Source: Leyella stercorea
Lineage (GTDB): Bacteria; Bacteroidota; Bacteroidia; Bacteroidales; Bacteroidaceae
Direction of reading: 5' to 3'
Assembly: GCF_021531655.1 (NCBI RefSeq)
Contig: NZ_JADYUF010000018.1
Coordinates: 1-64,000, forward strand
Length of the DNA stretch: 64,000 nt
The translations under genes and the position numbers were made by a program. The notes under the pieces are model-generated. The model was not told the origin of the DNA. It saw nothing but the letters and a program-made list of their open reading frames with translations, and did no database searches. Every line of letters begins with the position of its first letter. Position 1 is the stretch's first letter. Positions 26,538 through 35,866 of this stretch are shown piece by piece.

Positions 26538-29500
26538 CTTACCAAGTCTTGAAGTTGTTTAATGTCAAAATGTTCCATCTCATCAATTGATCTTTGATAG
26601 TGAGCATTCTGTCTAAAGAACTGTCTGTTTCCGACCACGATTAACAGTCTTCTTGCACGGGAGAAACCTACGTTAATACGTCGAATATCTTCTGCGAAGC
26701 CATAGCGATGCTCTTTATTGCTTCTCACCGTTGAAATAATGATTATGTTACGTTCCATTCCTTGGAACTTGTCGACAACATTAATTCGGAATGGAAGCGA
26801 CTTGTCAATTTTCCCATCCTTATACATTTCTTTAATCTTGCCGTATTGAGCTCCATAGAACGTTATAATGCCAATCTCCTTATCTTCTGGTTTCTCTTGT
26901 GAATCCATAAACTTTTGGAATCCGTCTGCTTTCTGTAAAGCCTTAATAACAGTTCTAATAGCATTAAGTTCACCGTTATTTACGTAAGAAGTAGAACCAC
27001 TTGGCTGACTCTCATATGAATCTACATCAACCCAGATTGCGTGTGTCTGAGGATCGATGAATCCTGGAAGGGTAAGACCGTGATATCGACTTCCTCTTGC
27101 ATTGTATTCTTCATTATCCATGTCTTCATCTGAAAGACCACACTTCAATCCTTCTTCAAGTTCTTCACTGTAGAAATGACTTACCGTATTCATTATCTGC
27201 TTATGCATACGGTATTGCGTATCAAGGGTAGCAACTATTGAAGGTTTTAGTTTAAATGCAGACCTAAACAATAATTCAAATTGCGACTCTTGGAAACTTT
27301 CTATGGTTTCCGCCAACACCTTCTGATTAGCTTTCTTCAATGATAATACAATGTTGTCTTCATTCATCATTGGAGGCAGCTGCTTGTGATCACCTATGAT
27401 TATAATTTTCTTTCCCCAAACCATAGGTACAGACATCTCCAATGGTGTAGCTTTACTTGCCTCATCCATTATTACAACGTCAAAAGCATTCTCATTGTTA
27501 CCAAACAATAGTGCATATATTTCCTGTAGTTGCTTAGAACCACAGATACTACATGTAGCAGCTACAAGGTTTACATTACCCTTATAGGCTTCGTAGAATT
27601 GTTCTCTCGTGTTTCGGTCACGAACAATAAGATCTTTCTTCCATTGATCAATAACGGACGCATACTTCTCATCTTCTGTCATATCTCGAAGAATTGAGTC
27701 TATCCAAATGTTTACTCCATTGTCTTCATTATCAGCATTTGTTTTTTTACACCAATCTTCCATGAAGTCAAGCATGTACCTTTTAGCTTCTATTCCAACT
27801 TCTTTTTCTGTTGAAGCATTTTGAATTCGAACAGGTCTAATACCTCTACGTCCCTGCAATCGTTCAAGTGCGTTGTCAACGGCAAGATTTGTTTGGGATG
27901 TTAGAAGAATCTTCGAATCAGGTTTCTTAAGAATTTGTTGCCATATAATCTCAGCAATAACAGTTGTTTTACCAGTGCCTGGAGGACCTTGAATAATGGC
28001 TATATCAGGAGCAGAGACAGCTTTTGCTACTGCCTCTAATTGTTTCTCATTAAGATAATTCTCTATCTTAGTTTCTGTTATTCGTTTCTTTACCTCTTCA
28101 AGATCTTCGTCAAACTCACCTGCATACCTGGGGTCGAATAGGAAGTCACATAACCTTGGATTGGCAGGAGCGGGAATTCTTTTTGTTTTAGAACGAGGAT
28201 AGAATTGGTTGGGATTGGTAATACGCAACATAGAATCGCTCAATCTTCTTAACTCTGAAGATTTGCCAACCATTGGGAATTGCAAGTAGTCACCGACATG
28301 AATAAATTTCGCAACTTGCCCTTTGGCATTGCGATCTTCCATGTAATCTATAAAATCTGAACTGATTTCTAGCTTTATACTATTGAGCTTCCTGCCAATA
28401 CATCTGCCTAATGTTAAAGCATTTCTTAGCATTTGAGACCTATTCCTTCTCAATTCATTGATTTCGTCGTAATCCTGATATTCTTCCTCATATGCCATGT
28501 CTATGGCTTCACTAATAGCATCATATTCATTCGCCTTAATAAGATTAACATCTTCATTTACATAACCATTTCTAAGATTCTTTTCAAATCTTATATTGAG
28601 TTGGTGATCAAACTCAAAAGATAATATGGTTTTGCCTTCATCATTAGTCTCAAATTCATTAGTAAGCAAAGATGGATATAAACTTATACAAGAGTTTATA
28701 GCATTATGGAAAGAGCTTAACTCTTCCATATCTGAATATTCTATAGTGTAATTAAGAATCTTACATGTCTCATCGTTTTCAAATGAGGCAGTAAAAGACG
28801 GTGTTATCTCTGTGATTTTCTCCGCTACTTCTTTATATACCTTTTTACAATAATTAACATCGTCACTCAAGAGCTTGATGACAACAGAAGGATGATATTC
28901 CTGTCCTTGAATGCTAAGAGACTCACCACAATATTGACGAACCTCAGAAAGTAATTCAACATAATTATCGTAATCAGTTGGATAAAACTCAACTAAGCCT
29001 GATGCTGCTTTGATTTTGATCTGCTTTTTTGAAACAAAATGTAGCTGCATATCACGCAGTAAACCTTTATTTGGAATCACAAAACACCCATAATCATATT
29101 CTTTTCTTATGAAAGTCTTATTGTCATAAGCAGCTATGACCTTCTGATGCATTTCATACGCAGTATTGAAAAAAGAATAAGAATCATTTGTACTGAAAAT
29201 ATAAGAGGTACCATTTACAGAAAGGCCCTCAATTTGTACATCTGGTCTGAATTCTGTTGGAGTAAAAATTGCTCTACACGCTGCAATTCTTATACTTTGG
29301 AGTGCTGGTTCATTTAAGTTTAGATATGTTTTACCTTGGGTCTTGATGAGTAGTTGACCACTAACAGAATCCAAGACATCTATTACACCTGTCATTTTCT
29401 TTATAGCAGACGTAATAGAAGAAATATCCTGATTACTCTTAAAAGAAGTAGTGATAACCGTTTGACGCTCTGTTGTTAAAGTTTCTGGATATTTTGATTG

Positions 29501-30517
29501 CACTAATCTGTCAAGATATAATGCTTCGCTATCATCCTTAAAGGTATAAACACCTTCGGCATAATCAAATTTTGCATCAAAATCTTTTAAAGATAAATTT
29601 ATATCTTCCAACAATTCGTCAAGATTTTCAGATGACTGAAGTGTTAGACTACCAGAAAGTACATGCTTTACATCTTCAGCTAACTTATAGCAGTTATCAG
29701 CTGCAGCACTTGACAATTCATCCAATATCTCTTCAGTTATATCAACATATCCTGCAAAAGATATTTCGCCCTTCTTGTTTGTTACAAATTCAACATTAGG
29801 ATTGCGGTATTTTGTTGATTGAACACCTTTAATAGCAGAAACTAGTCTTTGTTGCAGAGTAGGTGCCTTAACCTTTAAAGTCAATGTACTATAAGTTCGG
29901 TTATTAAAATGTTCCTTTTCTATAGTACCTACTTCTTCAACAATAAACAATTCTTTTTTGTCTGTATTTAGAGCTCTTTCGCCATCAATATATGCTTTCC
30001 ACATTCTTCGAGATTGCTCTCTGTTAATTTCTCGTATTGGTTCTTTTAAAGATGTTAGGCTTGTGCAGAAATCCTTTATCTCGCGATAGGATGTCATAAG
30101 GTCATTACGATCAAGGAAATCCATGAGGTTGTGGTTAATGTATTCTTCTGCCATGAATTTTAGATTCATGCTTTTGTATTCAGAAGGATCCGTAGGCACA
30201 ACAATCTCTTCATCTGAAATGTAACTTAAGGAAAATTCAGTTAAATTTTGTCTTGCTGTCACATAGATAGACAACTTCAATTCTTCAATAATGAATTGAT
30301 ACTTTCGAAAATCTTTTTTATCCTTTCCCTTATACACGATTTTACACTCATGAACGCCAAGAATGCTATCAAAGATTTCTTTTGCTGTCTGAGTAATAGA
30401 TTTTATATAGTTTTTGCTATACTCAAAGGCTTGTTGGGAATATACAATAATACAGGGTGTAGACTCCAGCACCTCTGTAAATAGTTCCTCCGTAATGGTT
30501 CTATCTAATTCTGCCAT
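26534..30517 (-). CDS. Large UPF1-like superfamily 1 helicase
   Basis: 1327 residues. The first about 800 residues are uncharacterised and beta-rich. The SF1 helicase core follows: GPPGTGKTT at about 843, MDEASKATPLEM at about 1016, GDHKQLPP soon after, DKFQGMERNIIIIS (motif V) and INVGFSRARRLLIVVGN (motif VI, about 1275-1295). This is the COG1112/UPF1-DNA2 class, ATPases acting on RNA or DNA. Low GC (about a third) sets the operon apart from the chromosome. SF1 helicases of this class pair with PLD nucleases in Mokosh-type defence. Confidence 0.88.
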   Translation of the reverse strand: MAELDRTITEELFTEVLESTPCIIVYSQQAFEYSKNYIKSITQTAKEIFDSILGVHECKIVYKGKDKKDFRKYQFIIEELKLSIYVTARQNLTEFSLSYISDEEIVVPTDPSEYKSMNLKFMAEEYINHNLMDFLDRNDLMTSYREIKDFCTSLTSLKEPIREINREQSRRMWKAYIDGERALNTDKKELFIVEEVGTIEKEHFNNRTYSTLTLKVKAPTLQQRLVSAIKGVQSTKYRNPNVEFVTNKKGEISFAGYVDITEEILDELSSAAADNCYKLAEDVKHVLSGSLTLQSSENLDELLEDINLSLKDFDAKFDYAEGVYTFKDDSEALYLDRLVQSKYPETLTTERQTVITTSFKSNQDISSITSAIKKMTGVIDVLDSVSGQLLIKTQGKTYLNLNEPALQSIRIAACRAIFTPTEFRPDVQIEGLSVNGTSYIFSTNDSYSFFNTAYEMHQKVIAAYDNKTFIRKEYDYGCFVIPNKGLLRDMQLHFVSKKQIKIKAASGLVEFYPTDYDNYVELLSEVRQYCGESLSIQGQEYHPSVVIKLLSDDVNYCKKVYKEVAEKITEITPSFTASFENDETCKILNYTIEYSDMEELSSFHNAINSCISLYPSLLTNEFETNDEGKTILSFEFDHQLNIRFEKNLRNGYVNEDVNLIKANEYDAISEAIDMAYEEEYQDYDEINELRRNRSQMLRNALTLGRCIGRKLNSIKLEISSDFIDYMEDRNAKGQVAKFIHVGDYLQFPMVGKSSELRRLSDSMLRITNPNQFYPRSKTKRIPAPANPRLCDFLFDPRYAGEFDEDLEEVKKRITETKIENYLNEKQLEAVAKAVSAPDIAIIQGPPGTGKTTVIAEIIWQQILKKPDSKILLTSQTNLAVDNALERLQGRRGIRPVRIQNASTEKEVGIEAKRYMLDFMEDWCKKTNADNEDNGVNIWIDSILRDMTEDEKYASVIDQWKKDLIVRDRNTREQFYEAYKGNVNLVAATCSICGSKQLQEIYALLFGNNENAFDVVIMDEASKATPLEMSVPMVWGKKIIIIGDHKQLPPMMNEDNIVLSLKKANQKVLAETIESFQESQFELLFRSAFKLKPSIVATLDTQYRMHKQIMNTVSHFYSEELEEGLKCGLSDEDMDNEEYNARGSRYHGLTLPGFIDPQTHAIWVDVDSYESQPSGSTSYVNNGELNAIRTVIKALQKADGFQKFMDSQEKPEDKEIGIITFYGAQYGKIKEMYKDGKIDKSLPFRINVVDKFQGMERNIIIISTVRSNKEHRYGFAEDIRRINVGFSRARRLLIVVGNRQFFRQNAHYQRSIDEMEHFDIKQLQDLVR

Positions 30518-30523
30518 ATTTGT

Positions 30524-30976
30524 TCATTTTAAATATACGATGCTAATATTTCTATCGTACATATTAAGTTGTATTCTTCTTATTTCCGCGTTTTCTATTA
30601 AGAGCACAATACCATAACTATCGAATGATGCATCCGCTAAGGGTGCACCTAATGCCAAAGCATTTTCGTCATACCCATAGCCGCGAAACTCCACAATATT
30701 CTCATTTGAAGAGACTATGCGCATACGCTTGGGTGCCATCTGAATATTATTCTTCCAAATGGGGTGAAGTCCATCAAGATTGTACACGGTAACCGTATAT
30801 CCTTCGCCTCCTTGAATGTTTTTCTCAATCACAAAGCGTCTATTGCACCCGTAATTGTGACCTGATACATCCTTTCCATTTTGGAAACGGATGTGGTCGG
30901 AAGTATCAAAAGAAACGTACCCATCGGGTGGATAATTGTTCCCCTCAATTATGTAATTGATGAAGTCTTTTTCCAT
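30524..30976 (-). CDS. Small unknown protein, first gene of the helicase operon
   Basis: 150 residues from the ATG at 30974-30976 (MEKDFINYIIEGNN). A TTG start at 31030 would lie inside the promoter box TATCTTTG, so it is rejected. The protein looks mostly beta (VSFDTSDHIRF, YTVTVYNLDGL, KRMRIVSSNENIVEFRGYG). I recognise no domain. It precedes the helicase gene by 6 bp. A sensor or specificity subunit is possible but unproven. Confidence 0.7.
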   Translation of the reverse strand: MEKDFINYIIEGNNYPPDGYVSFDTSDHIRFQNGKDVSGHNYGCNRRFVIEKNIQGGEGYTVTVYNLDGLHPIWKNNIQMAPKRMRIVSSNENIVEFRGYGYDENALALGAPLADASFDSYGIVLLIENAEIRRIQLNMYDRNISIVYLK

Positions 30977-31027
30977 ATGCTGGCTGATATTAAACTTTTC
31001 TTTATGAGAATTGTCATATTTTGACCA

Positions 31028-31035
31028 CAAAGATA
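31028..31035 (-). promoter_or_regulatory. Promoter of the helicase/PLD/AAA operon
   Basis: Minus strand TATCTTTG matches the Bacteroidetes -7 box TAnnTTTG; a TTG 22 bp upstream could be the -33 box. Transcription would start near 31021, about 45 nt before the ATG at 30976. Confidence 0.6.
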
Positions 31036-31163
31036 ATCACAATTTTTGAAATACGGCCAATTTTGCAAAAGATTCTTCGTTTTTTAGCTACATTTTAACA
31101 GATGAGAGCGACCTGCAGGTACAATTTGCTGCAAATCGCTCTAGCTTATATGCCTTGTGTGCC

Positions 31164-33224
31164 TCAATAGGACTGACCTTTCTTTTTGGATGGTGAGCCG
31201 AGGCCAAGTTTCTTCGTGCCATCCCAATTCGTCAGTTGGTCGGCACAGCCATTGGAGCCTCCAAGTGAAGAGTATGTTTCTGCACTGAATGACATATAGT
31301 CAACGAAAGAGATAAAGTTGTCTATGATAGATGGCTCGTAGGTTACATCCCGTTCTGCAAATAGATGTGTCCAGCTAGTGACACACTCTTTATTGAATTT
31401 TGAGCAATCACTCCATGACACACCACTAAGGAAGTTGTTGACGGCCGAGGTAACACCTTCCTTTGTGCCAAGGTTCAATTCCATCTTATGGGCAACTGCC
31501 ATGATGCCGTAGTAGATGGATGCAGCCTCTTTGTCGTTGAAGTTAGTTCTTGTAGTAAGTGCGAATGCCCTGAGGGCAACACGTCCTTCTGCGATGAAAC
31601 GATTGAGAATGTTCTGGTATCGATCTTGCTTCTCTGCAGCAAGTCGAGCTTCGCGCTCCTTGCGCTCCTTTACCTTCCTTGCAGCCTCGTTGTACTCAGG
31701 TTCATTCCAAAGGGCATTCCACTTTCCCAAGAGCTTCTGGTAAGTTGACCGAAGCGAGTGCAGTTCGCTCTCAACCTTGTCGGCACGAGCAGTTTCGGCA
31801 TTCTTGGCGCTTCGCAGTCGCTCTACGGCGTTTTCATCAATGAGTGTCAAGCGGTATTTGAGTCCATTCACCTCTTCTGTGAGAGTGGTTACTTTAGCAC
31901 GAAGTCCACGGATTTCAACATCCTTTGATGAGATGATTCCTTCCTTGGTATTCAACTCATTGGAAAGATTCTTATTCGTGTCCCAAGACATGCGGTACTG
32001 CCGTCCCAGGCTCTCAGCATTGGGCTCGCTCTTCCATTTTAGTCCAGCTGCCTTGATGAAACTGCCAATGGTTTCCCTAACCCCAGCATCATACGACTCT
32101 TTGAGCTTTGCAGTTTCCTCCTTCTTGTACTTGCCTGGCTGGAAGATCTTGGCAAGAAAGCCAGACTGGGCGTTCTTCAGTTCTTTCTGTGCTTCCTCTT
32201 TCTGTTGAGTGGCAATAGATGCTTCTGCTTCAATCTCTGCTTTCAGCTTCTCTGCCTCTGCAATGGCCAGTTTTGCTTGACGCTCAGCCTCCAGTACCAC
32301 CTTGCTCTTGTGTCTACGTTCCCGTTTCTCTTCTTCGGAGAGTTCATGATACGGGATGCCTCGTTCCAAACCATACTTTTTGCCCACCTCATTATAGTAC
32401 TTGGTGTGGAGGTCGGAGAGATATTCGGACTTGTCCTTGGCAGTCTCTCCCCATACCTTGGCATACGATACACGCTCGACCATTCCCTTGCTTGCCTCAG
32501 TCTTGATGTAGTTGCTGCGTTCCTCCTTGGGCAATGCCTTCCACTCTTTCGTTGACAGTATCTTGTCGGGATTGTCCTTACTTATATACTGGCTGCCGAT
32601 GCGTCCACGTTTCTTGACTTGCTCTACAGGAACGGTCAAGGCATGGGCATGGACACCCGTCTCATCACAATGCACGTCGAAGCCAATGATGTTTTCCTCG
32701 CCCCACATACTGCAGCAGAACTGATAGGTGTCCTTGGCCCACTCGTAGATAGCAGGCATCAGTTTGATGTGGCTATTGTCTGCGTATGGGTCAGAGGTAT
32801 CTATCTGTTGTTCGCCAAAGGCCAGTCGTTTCATCACTTCGTGGTCACCACCAAAGATAATATTCACCAATCCGTTTGGACTGTTCTTCGCTATCTGGTC
32901 GGGATGATTGGCATCCATGTATGGTTTGAACCCCAATTCATCGTGACGCTGCTGGAGGCGTTGATGAAGTGGAGTAGGATTGGAGCCAAGGGGCATGACC
33001 TTGCACCCCTTGGTGATTTCAAAGTTGAGGTGCTTGCGTGAGAAGTTGTAGTGGTTGTTCTTCTCCGTCTCGGCATTCTTGGACTGGTAACGTTTCTCGT
33101 CCCAGCCTCTGCGCTCTGCCTCGCTACCCATCTGTGCAGAGAACGATTTCTTGTCGGTGCCAACATGGATAGACGCGCGTGGTATATGCATTTCCATTGA
33201 AACTTTTGTATTAGTGTTATACAT
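31164..33224 (-). CDS. MobV-type relaxase (Mob/Pre family) of element B
   Basis: 686 residues. Relaxase domain (about 1-260): N-terminal SIHVGTDKKS, YNFSRKHLNFEI, and the metal motif FDVHCDETGVHAHALTVPV at about 184-202 (HxDE...HxHxxxxP), typical of MobV/Pre relaxases. The C-terminal part (about 290-560) is a long coiled coil, then a globular end. M10 (MEMHIPRAS) is an alternative start. Inverted repeats just upstream (33276-33359) are a likely oriT. This makes element B mobilizable by a helper conjugative element. Confidence 0.92.
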   Translation of the reverse strand: MYNTNTKVSMEMHIPRASIHVGTDKKSFSAQMGSEAERRGWDEKRYQSKNAETEKNNHYNFSRKHLNFEITKGCKVMPLGSNPTPLHQRLQQRHDELGFKPYMDANHPDQIAKNSPNGLVNIIFGGDHEVMKRLAFGEQQIDTSDPYADNSHIKLMPAIYEWAKDTYQFCCSMWGEENIIGFDVHCDETGVHAHALTVPVEQVKKRGRIGSQYISKDNPDKILSTKEWKALPKEERSNYIKTEASKGMVERVSYAKVWGETAKDKSEYLSDLHTKYYNEVGKKYGLERGIPYHELSEEEKRERRHKSKVVLEAERQAKLAIAEAEKLKAEIEAEASIATQQKEEAQKELKNAQSGFLAKIFQPGKYKKEETAKLKESYDAGVRETIGSFIKAAGLKWKSEPNAESLGRQYRMSWDTNKNLSNELNTKEGIISSKDVEIRGLRAKVTTLTEEVNGLKYRLTLIDENAVERLRSAKNAETARADKVESELHSLRSTYQKLLGKWNALWNEPEYNEAARKVKERKEREARLAAEKQDRYQNILNRFIAEGRVALRAFALTTRTNFNDKEAASIYYGIMAVAHKMELNLGTKEGVTSAVNNFLSGVSWSDCSKFNKECVTSWTHLFAERDVTYEPSIIDNFISFVDYMSFSAETYSSLGGSNGCADQLTNWDGTKKLGLGSPSKKKGQSY

Positions 33225-33275
33225 CGTTTATAATGTCTGTAAGTGGAGGATGCCAGGTCTCGGGCGGTGCCTGAG

Positions 33276-33359
33276 CATAATAGGAGGACTTTTTAAGTGA
33301 GCGGCTATAGCCTGTGAATCTAAAAGTCCCTATTATGTTTAGGACTTTTACAAAAGTCC
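33276..33359. repeat. Nested inverted repeats upstream of the MobV relaxase (candidate oriT)
   Basis: CATAATAGGAGGACTTTT (33276-33293) is inverted at 33322-33337 (AAAAGTCCCTATTATG), with 2 extra bases on the left arm. A second hairpin GGACTTTTACAAAAGTCC lies at 33342-33359. The word GGACTTTT thus occurs in two adjacent hairpins, 50 bp upstream of the relaxase gene, where MobV oriTs usually lie. Confidence 0.55.
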
Positions 33360-33391
33360 GTCACGCCACACGGGGCGAGGCTTCTCCATTG

Positions 33392-34966
33392 TCATAATTT
33401 CCGATAGCAGTTTTGACTGGTATGTACCAAATGACCTTGACGGATGTAGTCATTAATCCACTTGGCCGTGGTACTCTCAGGATAGCCTTGCTTCTTTGAT
33501 ATAGCCCGATAGGTCTCTCTGTCAAATGTGTCTGGTAGGGCAGCCAACAGTTGTTCCATCTTTCCTTTCTTCGTGACAATCTCCCCCTGCCCATTAGTAG
33601 TGACCTTGCTCTGTGGCAAATGGGCATAGCAATAGACTGTATGGTAGATGAGAACATCACCTATCGCCATAGCGATGTCGAAATCATCTTTTGAGCATCG
33701 CAACAAGATCCGGCTACCGTCCTTTGGAGTCAGTGCAGAAGGATTGGACGTTTCGTCCATAAACCTGATAGAGGTCAGTACCATCATAATGCGAAACACG
33801 GTGAAGGCCAAGCGGCGTACTACACTCTGCATATCATGCGAGATGTCATCGACCGCCGCTTGATTCATCTGCCTGAAATGCTCATTGAATACCTTGCAGT
33901 ATTCTTGAGGGATGACAATGCGGTAACTGCCACCACGGAAGAATGACTCGCGACGTTGCTTGTATAGCTTACCCAACTGGAAGAATCTCTCACGCAAAGT
34001 GTAGTTATCAGAATTGTGGCTGACACTCTCGACAAGGACATCACGGAACTCTGCCTTGAATGGCATGTGATAACAGGTGATGCGTGAGAAGGTGCCATCC
34101 TCAGCCTGAGGTGTCAAAGTGTAGAGCTGTCCAGGCGTTCCAGAAAGACATATGGCAAGCATCGGTCTCTCAATGACACGATATTCGTCATCCTTTCTGC
34201 GGCTCAGGTCTATGGGTTCATGGTGATAGCTCTTGCGGATGATGGTGCTGTAGTCACCATACTCCGATTTCAGTATGGCGCTCAGTGTATCACATTCCGT
34301 ATCGAATATCAGACCTATGCCGTCGTTGTTGTCCAACTGCTGTATGACGGATGCCGCACTACTGTTGGTAGGAATGAAGAGTGTACGACGGTGTGGTGCT
34401 TCATCAACATTGGAAGTATCTTTCTCGCCAGACTTTGACTCGCTTTTACTCTCCTTATATTCTCTCATCAGCCGCTCGGAAGCTTCACGCAGTTCGTTGT
34501 GGATGGGAGCCACAATCTCGCGACAATATTTCAGCGAGCCTTTGCCCATACCGGCATCGGCCATAACAAAGAAGTATAGCATAGGGTACCAATCATCGTA
34601 ATTGTACTCACCGACCACATTGTGAAGTGTGGCTGAGATGCAAGTCAATGTGCCCATCAGCATCATTTCTCGGTCATCTTCGGAGATGCAGTTGCCCAAC
34701 ACTTCCTTCAAGAAAGGTGGAAGCATGTCGTATATGAAGGCAGGGAAATGTGGAAGGGATTCTTCATCCAAAATCCATTTGGAGTCCACTTCGATAGGCT
34801 GGATATTTGGTTTTTTGGATATTTGGTTGTCAGAACCAGAAGTCCAAATATCCAAAGTTCCAACGGATGACTTTTGGATTTCTTTGGGATTGGAAATGTC
34901 TATACCAGCATCTTTCGCCATCTGAAAAAATGTGGCAATAGATATGCCATCCCCATGTGCAGACAT
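33392..34966 (-). CDS. DUF3987 primase/helicase ATPase part
   Basis: 524 residues from ATG 34964-34966. DUF3987 ATPase: FFVMADAGMGKGSLKYCRE (Walker-A-like, about 132-150) and GIGLIFDTECDTLSAIL (Walker B, about 215-231). The C-terminal winged-helix-like part ends SQNCYRKL. The first residues (SAHGDGISIATFFQMAKDAG) continue the sequence logic of the upstream PriCT_2 protein in another frame, as if one protein had been split. Expected role: replication of element B. Confidence 0.82.
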   Translation of the reverse strand: MSAHGDGISIATFFQMAKDAGIDISNPKEIQKSSVGTLDIWTSGSDNQISKKPNIQPIEVDSKWILDEESLPHFPAFIYDMLPPFLKEVLGNCISEDDREMMLMGTLTCISATLHNVVGEYNYDDWYPMLYFFVMADAGMGKGSLKYCREIVAPIHNELREASERLMREYKESKSESKSGEKDTSNVDEAPHRRTLFIPTNSSAASVIQQLDNNDGIGLIFDTECDTLSAILKSEYGDYSTIIRKSYHHEPIDLSRRKDDEYRVIERPMLAICLSGTPGQLYTLTPQAEDGTFSRITCYHMPFKAEFRDVLVESVSHNSDNYTLRERFFQLGKLYKQRRESFFRGGSYRIVIPQEYCKVFNEHFRQMNQAAVDDISHDMQSVVRRLAFTVFRIMMVLTSIRFMDETSNPSALTPKDGSRILLRCSKDDFDIAMAIGDVLIYHTVYCYAHLPQSKVTTNGQGEIVTKKGKMEQLLAALPDTFDRETYRAISKKQGYPESTTAKWINDYIRQGHLVHTSQNCYRKL

Positions 34967-35271
34967 TTGTTGTATTGTTTGTCTGTATCACTTGCCTTAT
35001 ACTCGGTGTTCTGCCGACTGACACGGTGGAAGAATCCTCTTCCTGCCTCTTGGAACTCACTTGTAAGAGCAAACCCAACTTTCAGCCAGTTGGCATAGCC
35101 ATTCGTAATATCTATTCCCTTCTGTTCAATAAGAGAAAGGACACGCTCTACCTTGGCTCGGGTGTCTTCGATTGTGTTGGAATCTGCAAACGGCACATTA
35201 CTTGTGTTACAGTCCTTTGTATTATTCTTAGAAGGGACATTCTCCCATTCTTCTGGTGAAAAAGTTTTCAT
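34900..35271 (-). CDS. PriCT_2-type primase fragment/split gene
   Basis: 123 residues from the ATG at 35269-35271 (MKTFSPEEWENVPSK). It contains VERVLSLIEQKGIDITNGYANWLKVGFALTSEF, the Primase C-terminal 2 pattern. After DKQYNKC the frame gives HMGMAYLLPHFFRW and soon stops, whereas the +1 frame gives the expected SAHGDGISIATFF. It overlaps the next gene by 67 bp and the preceding gene by 44 bp. Either a broken or a split version of the usual BT4734-like/PriCT_2/DUF3987 protein. Confidence 0.65.
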   Translation of the reverse strand: MKTFSPEEWENVPSKNNTKDCNTSNVPFADSNTIEDTRAKVERVLSLIEQKGIDITNGYANWLKVGFALTSEFQEAGRGFFHRVSRQNTEYKASDTDKQYNKCLHMGMAYLLPHFFRWRKMLV

Positions 35272-35866
35272 TTTTAACGTTGTTGTACTTAGGGTTAATA
35301 TAAGCTTCTGGATCATGTGGAATGAAACAGGAGCGAGAAACATCACTGCCAGATTTGTCTGGCTCAGGATAGCCATTGGCCACGAGATAGTTGTACACTG
35401 CATTGAAGAAACGGCTATGCTCCCATCCTATGCGGAATACTTGGATTATCCACTTCAACCCATCGCCAGAAGGAGAGCGAAAAAGGAGTTCTGTCTCAAA
35501 GCAAGGGTCATTGAGCAGTTTCTCATGCAACAAAGGAATGTCGGTCACATGGTCGAAGTCGATACAAAGCAGATCGGACTGTTGCAACAGGCCGTCCCTG
35601 TTTCGAGTATGAAAGATACCAGAGAATGTGCAGAAGTCAAAGTTCTCAGCTTTGTACTTCCGTGCCTGGTCTTTGCCCGTAATGGAGCGCAGCATCTCTG
35701 TTTGCTTCTTTGCATACGGGCCAACGATGTAGCGGTAAATGTCAGGAATGCCGATGCAGCGCAGTGGCTCCGTGTTGCGGATGGGCTTTCGGAAGAAGGA
35801 GAAAGACAGCAGGTCTCCCTCTTTGACTCCGAAAAACTCCTCATAGACAGAAAGGTGGTTATACAT
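35228..35866 (-). CDS. BT4734/VirE N-terminal-like primase domain protein
   Basis: 212 residues. Contains LLCIDFDHVTDIPLLHEKLLNDP and LLFRSPSGDGLKWIIQV, the core of the BT4734/BF3469-like primase-polymerase domain of Bacteroidetes elements (acidic pair in IDFDH). It ends TRRMGECPF, overlapping the PriCT_2 gene by 44 bp in a shifted frame. In many relatives these domains are one protein. Its start overlaps the HTH gene by 8 bp. Confidence 0.8.
   Translation of the reverse strand: MYNHLSVYEEFFGVKEGDLLSFSFFRKPIRNTEPLRCIGIPDIYRYIVGPYAKKQTEMLRSITGKDQARKYKAENFDFCTFSGIFHTRNRDGLLQQSDLLCIDFDHVTDIPLLHEKLLNDPCFETELLFRSPSGDGLKWIIQVFRIGWEHSRFFNAVYNYLVANGYPEPDKSGSDVSRSCFIPHDPEAYINPKYNNVKNENFFTRRMGECPF

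Noticed and set aside
30977..31030. TTG start at 31030 for the first gene of the helicase operon
   Set aside because: It lies within the -7 promoter box TATCTTTG, so it would not be transcribed; the ATG at 30976 is preferred.
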